Shown piece by piece: positions 54,479 to 62,888 of a DNA stretch of 64,000 nt (the first letter of the stretch is position 1; each line of letters opens with the position of its first letter). Source of the stretch: Hellea sp. (GTDB lineage: Bacteria; Pseudomonadota; Alphaproteobacteria; Caulobacterales; Maricaulaceae). The notes beneath the pieces were generated by a model, which saw only the letters and a list, made by a program, of their open reading frames with translations, was not told where the DNA came from and searched no databases. The position numbers were made by a program, and so were the translations under genes. The DNA is taken from positions 1-64,000 of the forward strand of contig JAHDDC010000011.1 of the NCBI GenBank assembly GCA_020629545.1, given 5' to 3'.

Positions 54479-54503
54479 AAAAAAAGGCCGCCCAAGGGCA
54501 GCC
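54479..54503 (-). terminator. Rho-independent terminator of the downstream flp pilin
   Basis: Minus-strand GGCxGCCC/GGGCxGCC stem (one mismatch) with a 2-base gap, then seven T residues, starting 27 bp after the pilin stop codon. Confidence 0.75.
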
Positions 54504-54529
54504 CCAAATTTTTAAGCTTGTAAAGCTTA

Positions 54530-54691
54530 TTACATTGCGTTGGCTGCTGTCTGGAAATTACCAGAAATCTTGCCGCCAAGGGCCGTTGCGGCACCAATGA
54601 TTCCAACTGCGATAAGAGCCGCAATTAGACCATATTCAATGGCTGTTGCACCAGATTCGTCTTTGATAAAACGCGTAACTAAATTTTGCAT
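54530..54691 (-). CDS. flp: Flp-family type IVb pilin (copy 1)
   Basis: 53-residue prepilin, a major subunit of Tad/Flp pili. Basic leader MQNLVTRFIKDESGATAIEY, then the hydrophobic helix GLIAALIAVGIIGAA and a short tail. The prepilin peptidase cleaves at the GA-TAIEYG site typical of Flp pilins, with the +5 Glu retained. The first 20 codons and the Shine-Dalgarno region are shared with copy 2. Tad machinery genes are not in the window. Confidence 0.93.
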   Translation of the reverse strand: MQNLVTRFIKDESGATAIEYGLIAALIAVGIIGAATALGGKISGNFQTAANAM

Positions 54692-54788
54692 AACTAACTC
54701 CCACGTATGCGTCTTGGGGCATCCCGTATGAGAATTCCCTTATGAAAGATGATAAATTAAATACCTTTCGATCGGCTTAAATAACAAG

Positions 54789-54804
54789 GTAAAGCCAACG
54801 TTAA
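54789..54804 (-). promoter_or_regulatory. CtrA-like site upstream of flp copy 1
   Basis: On the minus strand it reads TTAA-CGTTGGC-TTTAC, close to the CtrA consensus TTAA-N7-TTAAC, with one mismatch. It lies about 98-113 bp upstream of the pilin start. A similar TTAA-N7-GTAA at 55157-55171 lies upstream of copy 2. In Caulobacter, pilin transcription is CtrA-dependent. Confidence 0.35.
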
Positions 54805-54848
54805 GAAAAGTGTCTAAACGACTTCTAACGCCTGATTTGCGAAAGGAT

Positions 54849-54876
54849 AAAAAAAGCCGCCCGGTTAGGCGGCTTT
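54849..54876 (-). terminator. Terminator of the flp pilin copy 2, bidirectional shape
   Basis: GCCGCC/GGCGGC stem with flanking AAA/TTT pairs, loop CGGTTA, and seven T residues on the minus strand. It lies 23 bp after the second pilin's stop codon. Confidence 0.8.
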
Positions 54877-54898
54877 CTGATAGTCTCGGATCGAGACG

Positions 54899-55060
54899 CT
54901 ACATCGCAGCTGCGACAGTCTGGAAATTACCAGAAACTTTCTGACCAAGAGCACCGGCAGCGCCGATAATTCCAACAGCGATCAGAGCGGCGATAAGACC
55001 GTACTCTATAGCAGTTGCACCAGATTCGTCTTTGATAAAACGCGTAACTAAATTTTGCAT
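54899..55060 (-). CDS. flp: Flp-family type IVb pilin (copy 2)
   Basis: 53-residue prepilin differing from copy 1 only in the tail region (AAGALGQKVSGNFQTVAAAM instead of AATALGGKISGNFQTAANAM). Leader, helix and the upstream AACTAACTCCCACGTATGCG block (shown on the plus strand) are identical, so the pair is a recent tandem duplication. Each has its own terminator, so they are separate transcripts or attenuated from one promoter. Confidence 0.93.
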   Translation of the reverse strand: MQNLVTRFIKDESGATAIEYGLIAALIAVGIIGAAGALGQKVSGNFQTVAAAM

Positions 55061-55242
55061 AACTAACTCCCACGTATGCGATTTCGGGAAATCCCGTCAG
55101 GGCCAATCCCTGATGTCATTCGTTATAGGGAGAACGTCTTACGATCCCTTTAAATATTACCGTAAAGTTAAAGTAATAATTCATTAGGTAATCGCTTAAC
55201 CTTTGTTAAGACTTTGGGGCGCTTCAGCTTTTAAATGAGAAA

Positions 55243-55319
55243 TGGCGCACCGGGGAAGATTCGAACTCCCGACCCCTTGATTCGTAGTCAAGTACTCTAT
55301 CCAGCTGAGCTACCGGTGC
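55243..55319 (-). tRNA. tRNA-Arg (anticodon ACG)
   Basis: 77-nt cloverleaf on the minus strand: acceptor GCACCGG pairs with CCGGTGC, discriminator G and encoded CCA. D-arm AGCTCAGCTGGATAGAG, anticodon loop CTACGAA flanked by a 5-bp CTTGA/TCAAG stem, and T-arm GTTCGAATC are all visible. The anticodon A34 would be deaminated to inosine to read CGU/CGC/CGA. Confidence 0.95.
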
Positions 55320-55673
55320 AGGCCAAAAACAAGAAAGCGCGTTTAAGCCGAATTCCTTATAGACCGCAAGTGTTTTTTATCGGTAAATTCGAAACCACTA
55401 TTTCTTGCCCCATTTATGGCTTTTCGTGACAGTTTCGTCCGAAATACTGGTATCAACATAGATTTTTAGGTTTTTTTGCCGGTCCATGACATATCATTTT
55501 TTAATGTTGGCTACAGTGTCGGGATAATATTGGCGCTGAGATTGTGTCAAAATTGCAACAAGAATCAAAAAAATCCTCATCCCAACTCTACAATCACAAA
55601 ACAAGCTTGTGTTGACAAAAGACTTTGGGCGATACCGCCCTGTCAATTAATATAAAGTCCACGAGGAGACCCA
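55320..55673 (+). promoter_or_regulatory. Upstream region of the TonB receptor
   Basis: 354 bp without a gene. Its one striking structure is at 55612-55646, entered separately. GAGGAG lies 5 bp upstream of the receptor ATG. No unambiguous -35/-10 pair was assigned. Confidence 0.4.
55612..55646. promoter_or_regulatory. Nested inverted repeat before the TonB-dependent receptor
   Basis: TTGACA (55612-55617) and TGTCAA (55641-55646) enclose a perfect GGGCG-ATAC-CGCCC hairpin. The left arm has a 9-base offset. It lies 27-62 bp before the start codon, so it could be an operator over the promoter or a leader hairpin. Confidence 0.4.
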
Positions 55674-58430
55674 ATGACAAAATTGTCCCTAAAAACCGCT
55701 CTTGCACTGACTGTATCAGCTGCAATGCTGGGCGCGTATGGAACATCACCTGCATATGCTCAAGATGGTGGTGACTCATATGAAGATGAAATTATCACTG
55801 TTGGTACGCGCCGGAAAGCGCGATCCGCAGCCGACACGCCGGCTCCGGTTGATGTGATTTCAAACGTCGAATTTACAAAAAATGCGGCTACAGATGTTCA
55901 AGATTTGCTTCGAACCGCTGTTCCATCTTTTAACGTTAACACACAACCTATTTCAGATGCGGCATCGATCGTACGTCCAGCCAATGTTCGCGGACTGTCG
56001 CCTGACAACGTTCTCGTCCTTGTGAACGGCAAGCGTCGTCATCGCGGTTCTGTTATTTCTTTCCTAGGCGGCGGAATTTCAGACGGTGCTCAAGGTGTTG
56101 ACATCTCAGCAATTCCTTCAATGGCACTTAAGCAGGTTGAAGTTCTTCGCGACGGTGCATCTTCACAATATGGTTCTGATGCGATCGCAGGTGTTATCAA
56201 CTTCCAACTGAAAGATGGTTCAGACGGTGGTATGATCGAAGCACAATACGGTTCAACCTATGACGGCGATGGCGACAATTATCGTGTCGGCGCTAATATT
56301 GGTTTTGGACTTGGCGATAAAGGATTTATGAATCTAACAGCTGAATATGGCGATACTGAAGGTACTGTCCGCTCTGTTGTTCGTGACGATGTCCAAGCAC
56401 TTATCGCAGCCGGCAATACTGATGCAGCAGATTTTGCAACCATCAACAGCTACACAGATGAGGCACCACAATATTGGGGACAGCCTGATGTCGATGATGA
56501 TTTCAAATTCTTCTTGAATTCTGCAGTAGAGATTTCCGACAATATTGAATTATACACATTTGGTAACTACGCAACGCGAACAGTTACCGGTGGTTTCTTC
56601 TATCGTAACCCAACAAATCGCGGCGGCGTTTATCGCGGGCCACAGGTCAATCCAGCGACAGGTAATGCGGTTGTTTTTGATGCTGCAACGAGTACTTACT
56701 CAGACGCCGTAACTGGCGCACCAGTAGCGACACCGTCTGAATCAGTTCGCGTCGGTGACTTAGATGGTTTGGGAGCAGGCGGATCATGTCCTGTTGGTAT
56801 TCCTTTAACTGGTACAAATGGCCTGATTCCTGATGCGACTATTCTGGCCCAGGTATCAGCTGACAATAACTGTTTCTCATTTATTGAAGCTATTCCAGGT
56901 GGTTTCGTTCCACGCTTTGGCGGTGACAACCGTGATCTCGGCATTACAGCAGGTCTTCGCGGTGAAGTCGGTCTTGGCAATGGTCTCGGATATGACCTAA
57001 GCTTGACTTATGGCGCCAACAAGACCGACTTCTTCATCAGAAACACAGTCAACGCGTCTTTGGGACCAATCGCTGGGACGAATAACACTCAAGTTCTACG
57101 GGACTTTATTCCGGGCGGACAAGAGCAAAGCGAATTAATCGCGAATGCGGACTTCTCTTATGCCATCCCAACCGGCTTAGCATCTGATTTGAGCATTGCA
57201 TTTGGCGGTGAATATCGCGAAGAGCAGTTTGACTTGATCGCGGGTGATCCAAACTCATTTGCTTTGGGTCCATTGGCTGATCAGGGTTTCTCATCAAGCT
57301 CCAACGGTTTTGGCGGTTTCCCGAACAGCTCGTCTAATTCTCAAGACAGCTATGCGGCATATATTGATCTTGAAGCCGACATTACAGACCAGCTGACCCT
57401 TCAAGGTGCTCTGCGCTATGAAGACTACAGTGCTTTTGGTGATACACTCGATTACAAAATCGCCGGTCTTTATAAGATCAGCGATAGTCTGCGTATCCGC
57501 GGCACCTATTCTACAGGTTTCCACGCGCCGACGTCTGGACAAGCTAACATTACTAATGTGACGACTCAAAACGTCGGTGGTGTGTTGGTTGACCAAGGGA
57601 CGCTCCCGCTGTCATCTGCGGCTGGTCAGCTAGCTGCCGACTTTATCGAAGCCCAAGGCAATGGTCGCCCAGGTCTGGGAACAGAAGAAGCGCGCAATAT
57701 CTCAGCGGGTATCGCACTTGACGTTGCTGGCATGACCTGGACAATCGATGCATATGATATCGACGTTGAGGGCCGGGTTGCTCTAGGCGCGAATGTTGAC
57801 TTCCTCGCTGCGCTTCAAAACGCTGGTGGAGTTGGCTCAACTGTCAGTGAAGCCTTAACTGATTTGTCATCACGCGGTGTCATTAACCGGAGTGACTTTA
57901 TCGGATTGGAAGACCTGTCAGAATTCCGTTTCTTCTCGAACAGCTTTGATACGAATACTCAAGGTGTCGATGTTGTTGGTCGGAAGCGCTTTGGTTTCGC
58001 AGGTGGTGACGCTGATTTAACTTTGGTCGCCAACTATAACAAAACCGAAGTTACAGATGTTGGTACGCTTAACCCGATCAGCGCTGGACGCGTTCGCGCT
58101 CTTGAGGATTTGCTACCAAGCCTGAAAGGCAATATTTCATTGTCTCAAACCTATGATAAATTCCGGACACTTCTCCGTGTAAATTATTACGGCGGTTGGG
58201 ATGATACAGGAAATGGCGTTGATGATATCGGATCAGAGATCCTGGTGGATGTCGAAGCTGCTTACTCTGTAACGGATCAGTTTGAACTCATCGGAGGCGT
58301 TAGCAACCTCATGGATAATTACTCTGATGAAAATCCGGGTGCCGGCGGCCTTGGTCAGCTTTATCCAGAAGCTGGACCGTTCGGCTTTAATGGCGGACAA
58401 TATTACGTCAAAGCTCGCTATAACTTCTAA
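55674..58430 (+). CDS. TonB-dependent outer-membrane receptor
   Basis: 918 residues. Signal peptide ending PAYAQ (about 29), TonB-box-like DEIITVGTRR, plug domain (about 50-180) with RGLSPDNVLVLVNGKRRHRG and VEVLRDGASSQYGSDAIAGV, then a 22-strand barrel ending in YYVKARYNF with terminal Phe for BAM recognition. The plug motifs are of the general TBDR type; the ligand (siderophore, glycan, or vitamin) cannot be inferred from the sequence. The gene has its own terminator at 58454-58479. Confidence 0.95.
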   Translation: MTKLSLKTALALTVSAAMLGAYGTSPAYAQDGGDSYEDEIITVGTRRKARSAADTPAPVDVISNVEFTKNAATDVQDLLRTAVPSFNVNTQPISDAASIVRPANVRGLSPDNVLVLVNGKRRHRGSVISFLGGGISDGAQGVDISAIPSMALKQVEVLRDGASSQYGSDAIAGVINFQLKDGSDGGMIEAQYGSTYDGDGDNYRVGANIGFGLGDKGFMNLTAEYGDTEGTVRSVVRDDVQALIAAGNTDAADFATINSYTDEAPQYWGQPDVDDDFKFFLNSAVEISDNIELYTFGNYATRTVTGGFFYRNPTNRGGVYRGPQVNPATGNAVVFDAATSTYSDAVTGAPVATPSESVRVGDLDGLGAGGSCPVGIPLTGTNGLIPDATILAQVSADNNCFSFIEAIPGGFVPRFGGDNRDLGITAGLRGEVGLGNGLGYDLSLTYGANKTDFFIRNTVNASLGPIAGTNNTQVLRDFIPGGQEQSELIANADFSYAIPTGLASDLSIAFGGEYREEQFDLIAGDPNSFALGPLADQGFSSSSNGFGGFPNSSSNSQDSYAAYIDLEADITDQLTLQGALRYEDYSAFGDTLDYKIAGLYKISDSLRIRGTYSTGFHAPTSGQANITNVTTQNVGGVLVDQGTLPLSSAAGQLAADFIEAQGNGRPGLGTEEARNISAGIALDVAGMTWTIDAYDIDVEGRVALGANVDFLAALQNAGGVGSTVSEALTDLSSRGVINRSDFIGLEDLSEFRFFSNSFDTNTQGVDVVGRKRFGFAGGDADLTLVANYNKTEVTDVGTLNPISAGRVRALEDLLPSLKGNISLSQTYDKFRTLLRVNYYGGWDDTGNGVDDIGSEILVDVEAAYSVTDQFELIGGVSNLMDNYSDENPGAGGLGQLYPEAGPFGFNGGQYYVKARYNF

Positions 58431-58453
58431 TTCTTAGAAAATTTATGAGATTT

Positions 58454-58479
58454 AACCCCGCCTCGTGCGGGGTTTTTTT
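58454..58479 (+). terminator. Terminator of the TonB receptor gene
   Basis: AACCCCGC-CTCGT-GCGGGGTT stem followed by seven T residues, 24 bp after the stop codon. Confidence 0.9.
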
Positions 58480-58542
58480 ATGGTTGGATAATCATCCGCG
58501 AGCGGCATGCCAAAAATATAATGAATTCTAACTCAAAGAAGA

Positions 58543-58571
58543 TAAAAAAAATCCCGCCTCAGGCGGGATTT
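58543..58571 (-). terminator. Terminator of the thiolase gene
   Basis: Minus-strand ATCCCGCC-TGA-GGCGGGAT perfect 8-bp stem followed by eight T residues, 29 bp after the thiolase stop codon. Confidence 0.9.
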
Positions 58572-58599
58572 CTAAAATGGTTCGTATAAGTAAAAGTTC

Positions 58600-59778
58600 T
58601 TAGGGTCTCTCTAAACACACGGCTGTAGCTTCACCACCACCAATACATAAAGACGCGACGCCCTTCTTGGCATCGCGTTTTTCCATGGCAGCAATCAAGG
58701 TTGTGATAATACGCGCGCCGCTCGCACCGATCGGGTGCCCAAGGACGACCCCGCCGCCATTGACATTGACTTTATCATGATCAAGACCGAGTTCTTGCAT
58801 GGCGATCATCGGTACAACGGCAAATGCCTCATTGATCTCCCAGAGATCAACATCCTCAACGGCCCATCCTGCTTTTTTAAGAGCTTTTTTCATGGCGTCG
58901 ACTGGCGCAGTTGTGAAATATGCAGGCTCATGCGCGTGGGCGGCGTGAGATACAATTTCAGCCAATATCTCGTGACCGCCCTTTTGGGCCTCCGATTTTC
59001 GCATCATAACAAGCGCTGCCGCGCCGTCATTAATGGAGCTGGCATTGGCGGCTGTGACAGTCCCGTCTTTTGTAAATACGGGTCGCAGGTTCGGAATTTT
59101 ATCTGGACGAGCATTTCCAGGTCCTTCATCAAGCTCGACAACAATATCACCTTTACGGTTAGGAACCGTGACAGGCGTTATCTCGCGATCAAAATCACCA
59201 TTTTCCTGCGCGGCCTTAGCGCGTCTGACAGACTCAATCGCATAGGCATCTTGAGCTTCGCGCGTAAACTGATATTCACCCGCGATCATATCCGCAAACA
59301 CACCCATAGCGCCGCCTTCATAGGCATCTGTCAAACCGTCAAACATCATACTATCGACAATCTCAGCATTCCCCATTCGCATTCCCCCACGCGCCTTTGG
59401 AAGAAGATATGGCGCATTTGTCATGGACTCCATACCGCCAGCGACCGCCACATCAACAGAACCCGCCTTAATAGCATCGTGAACCATAATGGCAGCCTGC
59501 ATGCCCGACCCGCACATTTTATTGATCGTAGTGGCTTCGCAGTTTTTCGATAGCCCGGCTTTAATGGCGGCTTGGCGGGCGGGCGCTTGCCCTTGGCCAG
59601 CTGGCAGCACGCAGCCCATCACGCTTTGTTCAACGCTATCAGCATCAATACCGGCTTCTTTGACCGCTGCCTTGATGGCGGCGGCTCCGAGATCAGGTGC
59701 TGCCACGCTGCTAAATGCGCCCTGAAAAGCACCCATGGGAGTTCGGGCCATGCCCACAATAACAACCTTATCTGTCAT
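58600..59778 (-). CDS. Acetyl-CoA C-acyltransferase (thiolase)
   Basis: 392 residues, thiolase II-type. Acyl-enzyme Cys in NKMCGSGMQAAI, His in GHPIGASGARI and the second Cys in CIGGGEATAVCLE are all present. The short NGGGVVLGHPIGASG block and length fit the biosynthetic acetyl-CoA acetyltransferase (AtoB/PhaA) group, which condenses two acetyl-CoA to acetoacetyl-CoA; a beta-oxidation role cannot be excluded. It stands alone with its own terminator. Confidence 0.93.
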   Translation of the reverse strand: MTDKVVIVGMARTPMGAFQGAFSSVAAPDLGAAAIKAAVKEAGIDADSVEQSVMGCVLPAGQGQAPARQAAIKAGLSKNCEATTINKMCGSGMQAAIMVHDAIKAGSVDVAVAGGMESMTNAPYLLPKARGGMRMGNAEIVDSMMFDGLTDAYEGGAMGVFADMIAGEYQFTREAQDAYAIESVRRAKAAQENGDFDREITPVTVPNRKGDIVVELDEGPGNARPDKIPNLRPVFTKDGTVTAANASSINDGAAALVMMRKSEAQKGGHEILAEIVSHAAHAHEPAYFTTAPVDAMKKALKKAGWAVEDVDLWEINEAFAVVPMIAMQELGLDHDKVNVNGGGVVLGHPIGASGARIITTLIAAMEKRDAKKGVASLCIGGGEATAVCLERP

Positions 59779-59798
59779 AAAGATCTCTTAGATAGTTC

Positions 59799-59831
59799 AA
59801 AAAATAAATCCGCCCCAGTTTATGGGGCGGA
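59799..59831 (-). terminator. Terminator of the dodecin gene
   Basis: TCCGCCCCA-TAAAC-TGGGGCGGA (9-bp stem) on the minus strand, then ATTTATTTTTT. It lies 43 bp after the dodecin stop codon. Confidence 0.85.
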
Positions 59832-59873
59832 CTTGAATTTTCAATCCCTGTTTTTTCAGGGGTTTGAGAAATA

Positions 59874-60074
59874 TTATTTCACTTCAAATGTGATATTCAT
59901 ATTGACGCGAAAGGCTGTGACCTTTCCGTCTTTAACGACAACTGACTGGCTGTTGACAAAAGCAGAGCGGATATGATCGACACTTTTAGCTGTGCGCTCG
60001 ACACCATTTTCAATCGCGTCTTCGAATGACTTTGCGCTGTCAGACATAATTTCTACAGATTTCATGATGGCCAT
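59874..60074 (-). CDS. Dodecin-family flavin-binding protein
   Basis: 66 residues. MAIMKSVEIMSDSAKSFEDAI, then AKSVDHIRSAFVNSQSVVV and VTAFRVNMNITFEV match the dodecin fold (a dodecameric flavin or CoA storage particle). The ATG at 60074 is used: AAAGGAGCC lies 9 bp upstream, and the upstream alternative 33 bp earlier lacks one. The leader contains a TAAAGGTT/AACCTTTA hairpin at 60091-60113. Confidence 0.9.
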   Translation of the reverse strand: MAIMKSVEIMSDSAKSFEDAIENGVERTAKSVDHIRSAFVNSQSVVVKDGKVTAFRVNMNITFEVK

Positions 60075-60090
60075 AATAAAGGCTCCTTTA

Positions 60091-60113
60091 TAAAGGTTAG
60101 GACTCAACCTTTA
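60091..60113. promoter_or_regulatory. 8-bp inverted repeat in the dodecin leader
   Basis: TAAAGGTT-AGGACTC-AACCTTTA is perfect and overlaps a GANTC site (GACTC, 60101-60105) in its loop. It lies 17-39 bp upstream of the dodecin start codon. Confidence 0.4.
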
Positions 60114-60152
60114 ATCGGAATATATCTAATACGATGTTAATCGCATAATTAC

Positions 60153-61295
60153 CTAAGCCGTTTCTGTGATCCAGCCTCCGCCGAGAACCCTAGCCTGATT
60201 TTCACCAGGGGCGTAAAACACACAAGCCTGTCCGGGCGAAACACCCTCCTCTGGTTTTTCCAGCTGGACGTAAAGGTGATCCTCATCCCAGACTAATCGT
60301 GCCGCCTCTGGCGGGCGGGTCGAACGGATTTTCACACCTATGGACAGGCCGTCGAGTTCTTTTCCATAATCACCATCGCCAATCCAATTGACATCTTGCA
60401 GGAAAATTAATGATCGGCCCAGGCTTTCTCGCGGCCCCACAATCACTTGCTTCTTGTCCGCATCTATACGCACGACAAATAGCGGGTCTTGCCCTGATCC
60501 ATCCTTAAGGCCTAATCCACGGCGTTGCCCGATTGTATAATACATAATCCCGCGATGCTGACCTAGAACCCGTCCATCCTCGTGGACCAGGTCTCCGGGG
60601 TCCGCTGCGTCCGGGCGGAGCTTTTCAATAACATCCGTATATTTGCCGTCTGGCACAAAACAAATATCCTGACTGTCCGGCTTAGACGCCACACGCAATC
60701 CCAGTTCGACCGCCAAACGACGCGTTTGGCTCTTGTCCATCCCGCCCAGCGGAAACCGCAGGAAATCCAGTTGATCTCGCGTGGTGGCGAACAGGAAATA
60801 ACTTTGGTCTTTGCCGTAATCATGGGCACGATGCAGCTCTGGTCCGTTAGGTCCAATAACGCGCTTAATATAATGGCCGGTCGCCATGCAATCAGCACCC
60901 AGATCCTTGGCAACTTTCAATAAGTCACGAAACTTGACCGTCTGGTTGCAGCGCACGCAAGGGATAGGTGTCGCCCCCATAAGATAGGTGTCGGCAAAAT
61001 CCTGCATAACGCTGTCTTTGAAATTACTTTCATAGTCGAGAACATAATGCGGGAAATTCATCATTTCGGCTACGCGCTGCGCGTCATAAATGTCCTGACC
61101 CGCGCAGCAGGCTTTTTCTTTTTGAATGGCAGCCCCATGATCATAAAGCTGCAAGGTCACGCCGATGACATCATAACCATCCCTGGCCAGCAAGGCCGCA
61201 CAGACAGAACTGTCAACACCACCTGACATGGCAACGACCACCCGGGTTTCGGAGGGCGGCTTGCGAAACCCTAAACTATTTTCTTTTTCAACCAT
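60153..61295 (-). CDS. mnmA: tRNA-specific 2-thiouridylase MnmA
   Basis: 380 residues. PP-loop SGGVDSSV (about 25-32) in [18 protein letters not shown], catalytic Cys in [11 protein letters not shown] and the second Cys in [10 protein letters not shown] define MnmA. It thiolates U34 of Lys, Glu and Gln tRNAs. It is alone on the strand. The 324 bp upstream separate it from the divergent sciP. Confidence 0.95.
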   Translation of the reverse strand: MVEKENSLGFRKPPSETRVVVAMSGGVDSSVCAALLARDGYDVIGVTLQLYDHGAAIQKEKACCAGQDIYDAQRVAEMMNFPHYVLDYESNFKDSVMQDFADTYLMGATPIPCVRCNQTVKFRDLLKVAKDLGADCMATGHYIKRVIGPNGPELHRAHDYGKDQSYFLFATTRDQLDFLRFPLGGMDKSQTRRLAVELGLRVASKPDSQDICFVPDGKYTDVIEKLRPDAADPGDLVHEDGRVLGQHRGIMYYTIGQRRGLGLKDGSGQDPLFVVRIDADKKQVIVGPRESLGRSLIFLQDVNWIGDGDYGKELDGLSIGVKIRSTRPPEAARLVWDEDHLYVQLEKPEEGVSPGQACVFYAPGENQARVLGGGWITETA

Positions 61296-61619
61296 CTCAA
61301 CTGTTTACGCTCAGGCCAAACCCCAAAAAACCGATGAAGCTATTAACGATTGGGCCGGATTTTATTAATTTCCGAGATCATATAGGAATGAAGCTGTCGC
61401 AAGTCGAGACATCAATTTTGGCGAATCCACAAAAAAGCCTCAATAGAATCAAAGGTTTACTTTTTTCAAAGTAGCTTGTTAACCATGATTGACGGCTGTT
61501 AACCTTGGTAAACCATTGTTTTTATTCAATATTTTTTCAAGACTTAAAGTCTTTTTAAGACTCCGCGTTTATATTTGCAGTTCACAAGGTGAAACTGAGA
61601 ATAATAGGGGCAAATAATA
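61296..61619 (+). promoter_or_regulatory. sciP upstream region with GANTC and CtrA half-sites
   Basis: 324 bp between divergent mnmA and sciP. GANTC sites lie at 61423-61427, 61446-61450 and 61559-61563. The half-site TTAACCAT occurs at 61479-61486, and TTAACC again at 61499-61504. AGGGG (61606-61610) precedes the sciP ATG. In Caulobacter, sciP is a CtrA-regulated cell-cycle gene, so this composition is expected. Confidence 0.55.
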
Positions 61620-61892
61620 ATGACCGCTCAGAAAATGAAGAGAGAAAATGTGGTGATCGGTCCGGAGGGGACTCCGCTGACACTCGCCGACCTCCCGAAG
61701 CCAAATACAGTGCGATGGGTTATACGACGGAAAGCCGAAGTCGTTGCAGCCGTCAGAGGCGGACTATTGACACTGGAAGCGGCCTGCGAACGATATGGAA
61801 TTTCAGGCGAAGAGTTTCTGTCGTGGCAACGTTCAATCGAAAGCTACGGGATTCCGGGACTTCGAACGACACGGATCCAACAATACAGATAA
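61620..61892 (+). CDS. sciP: SciP, CtrA-inhibiting cell-cycle regulator (DUF1153)
   Basis: 90 residues. The whole-length pattern VIGPEGTPLTLADLPKP, WVIRRKAEVVAAVRGGLLTL and EEFLSWQRSIESYGI matches SciP of Caulobacter. SciP binds CtrA and blocks recruitment of RNA polymerase to CtrA-activated promoters. Its HTH fold is of the transposase-like (Trp repressor-like) type. Its presence implies CtrA and CcrM in this genome. It is followed by a terminator. Confidence 0.95.
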   Translation: MTAQKMKRENVVIGPEGTPLTLADLPKPNTVRWVIRRKAEVVAAVRGGLLTLEAACERYGISGEEFLSWQRSIESYGIPGLRTTRIQQYR

Positions 61893-61921
61893 TTCTATCT
61901 GACATTATAAAACGAGTTTGA

Positions 61922-61945
61922 GCTGCCTTTAAGGCGGCTTTTTTC
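61922..61945 (+). terminator. Terminator of sciP
   Basis: GCTGCC-TTTAA-GGCGGC stem (one G-T wobble) followed by a run of six T residues, 29 bp after the stop codon. Confidence 0.75.
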
Positions 61946-61979
61946 ATGGCAAAACGGCCCTTCTGTTACTCACCCATTC

Positions 61980-61987
61980 TTAACCAT
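61980..61987 (+). promoter_or_regulatory. TTAACCAT CtrA-type half-site upstream of the MinD-like gene
   Basis: A single TTAACCAT, 107 bp upstream of the start codon, matches the CtrA half-site seen before sciP. A short motif, so chance is possible. Confidence 0.35.
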
Positions 61988-62094
61988 AAAACCAGAAATA
62001 CCCTTGGGCTGCCTGTTGATTTAGACGCACTTTAATACCTCCAAGTTATAAAACACCCAAGCCGCAAGAGACGGCATTTATAAGGGTGTTAAGA

Positions 62095-62784
62095 ATGGCG
62101 CAGCAAAACATGCCACACACTGAAATATCGCCAAAACGGCAATTGGTTCCGGTATTTTCGGCCAATGCCGACTTGGAATTAATGGATATCACAATATCCA
62201 TGGCGAAGGCCGCAGCCGCCCGCGGAGAGACGGTATTACTACTGGATTGTCAGGACGGTAAACTCATGGACGCCGCTGGGGTAATCTATAATAAGACTCT
62301 CGCTGATGTCTTTTTCCAAGGCGCCGATATGCGCGATGTGAAATATGTCACCTCCAATGAACACTTCACAATGGTTGCTGCCGGAAAAATGAGCCTGGAT
62401 ATTCTGCTAGGCAGTTTAGCCGCTTTATCCATGGAATATGATTGGGTTTTCGTTGGTGTCGAGGATGGATGTACCCCGGCTCATGTAAGATTGGCCGGCG
62501 CATCAGATGCCAGCCTTTTGTGTTACTCAGCCGAAAGCGACAAATATATGCGCGCCTATTGGATGATGGAAGCTATTCGCCGGCGGCATCCAGATTATGA
62601 TCCGTTGCTAATGTCCTTTGGCCCCCGTAGCGAAGCCAATGAAGCCGCGCTCCTGCTGATCGAGACAATCAATGAATTTCTGGGCGCTCCCCCGCCCTAT
62701 CTGGGTCACGCCGATGACCCCTGGATTGCTCCCAAGGCTCTCGTCAATATGATTGAACAGTCCAAGATGTTTAACGCCGCATAA
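62095..62784 (+). CDS. MinD/ParA-like protein without a Walker A motif
   Basis: 229 residues resembling the MinD/FlhG P-loop fold: MAKAAAARGETVLLLDCQDG corresponds to the switch region after Walker A, MSLDILLGSLAALSMEYDWVFVGVEDG to the Walker B region, and the C terminus to the usual helix. The expected GKGGVGKT has become SANADLELMDITIS, with no Lys. ATP binding is therefore unlikely. It may be a regulator or partner of another MinD-type ATPase, for example in polar or flagellar positioning. ATG at 62095 has AAGGG 8 bp upstream; a GTG nine bases earlier is weaker. Confidence 0.75.
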   Translation: MAQQNMPHTEISPKRQLVPVFSANADLELMDITISMAKAAAARGETVLLLDCQDGKLMDAAGVIYNKTLADVFFQGADMRDVKYVTSNEHFTMVAAGKMSLDILLGSLAALSMEYDWVFVGVEDGCTPAHVRLAGASDASLLCYSAESDKYMRAYWMMEAIRRRHPDYDPLLMSFGPRSEANEAALLLIETINEFLGAPPPYLGHADDPWIAPKALVNMIEQSKMFNAA

Positions 62785-62888
62785 CGCCTTATCGGCACAT
62801 TCTGCTTAAAATCAAAAAATTTTGTGTCATGAGCGACGGATTTTACGGCCTCCCGCGTTTAATGTATTAGACGACTAAAGGAGGTCTT

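Larger units (their letters stand above)
53821..54529. other. 709-bp interval without a confident gene
   Basis: This stretch contains terminators for minus-strand transcripts at 54310-54345 and 54479-54503. On the plus strand a 31-codon frame (ATG 53909, RBS-like CAGGAG directly before it) ends at 54004; a different frame from about 54004 to 54090 reads plausible coding sequence (KKLVEFKDEELSQLDF), which suggests a possible frameshifted remnant. I see no recognisable product and regard the remnant as uncertain. Confidence 0.3.

Noticed and set aside
55196-55209. TTAAC-N4-GTTAA upstream of flp copy 2 as a CtrA site
   Set aside because: The spacing is six rather than seven bases between TTAA blocks, so I did not list it as a separate CtrA feature; it is only noted under the PBP leader palindrome.
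58735-59553. Long open frame on the plus strand opposite the thiolase (272 codons)
   Set aside because: It is a shadow of a conserved, motif-complete thiolase on the other strand, and its product shows no recognisable domain.
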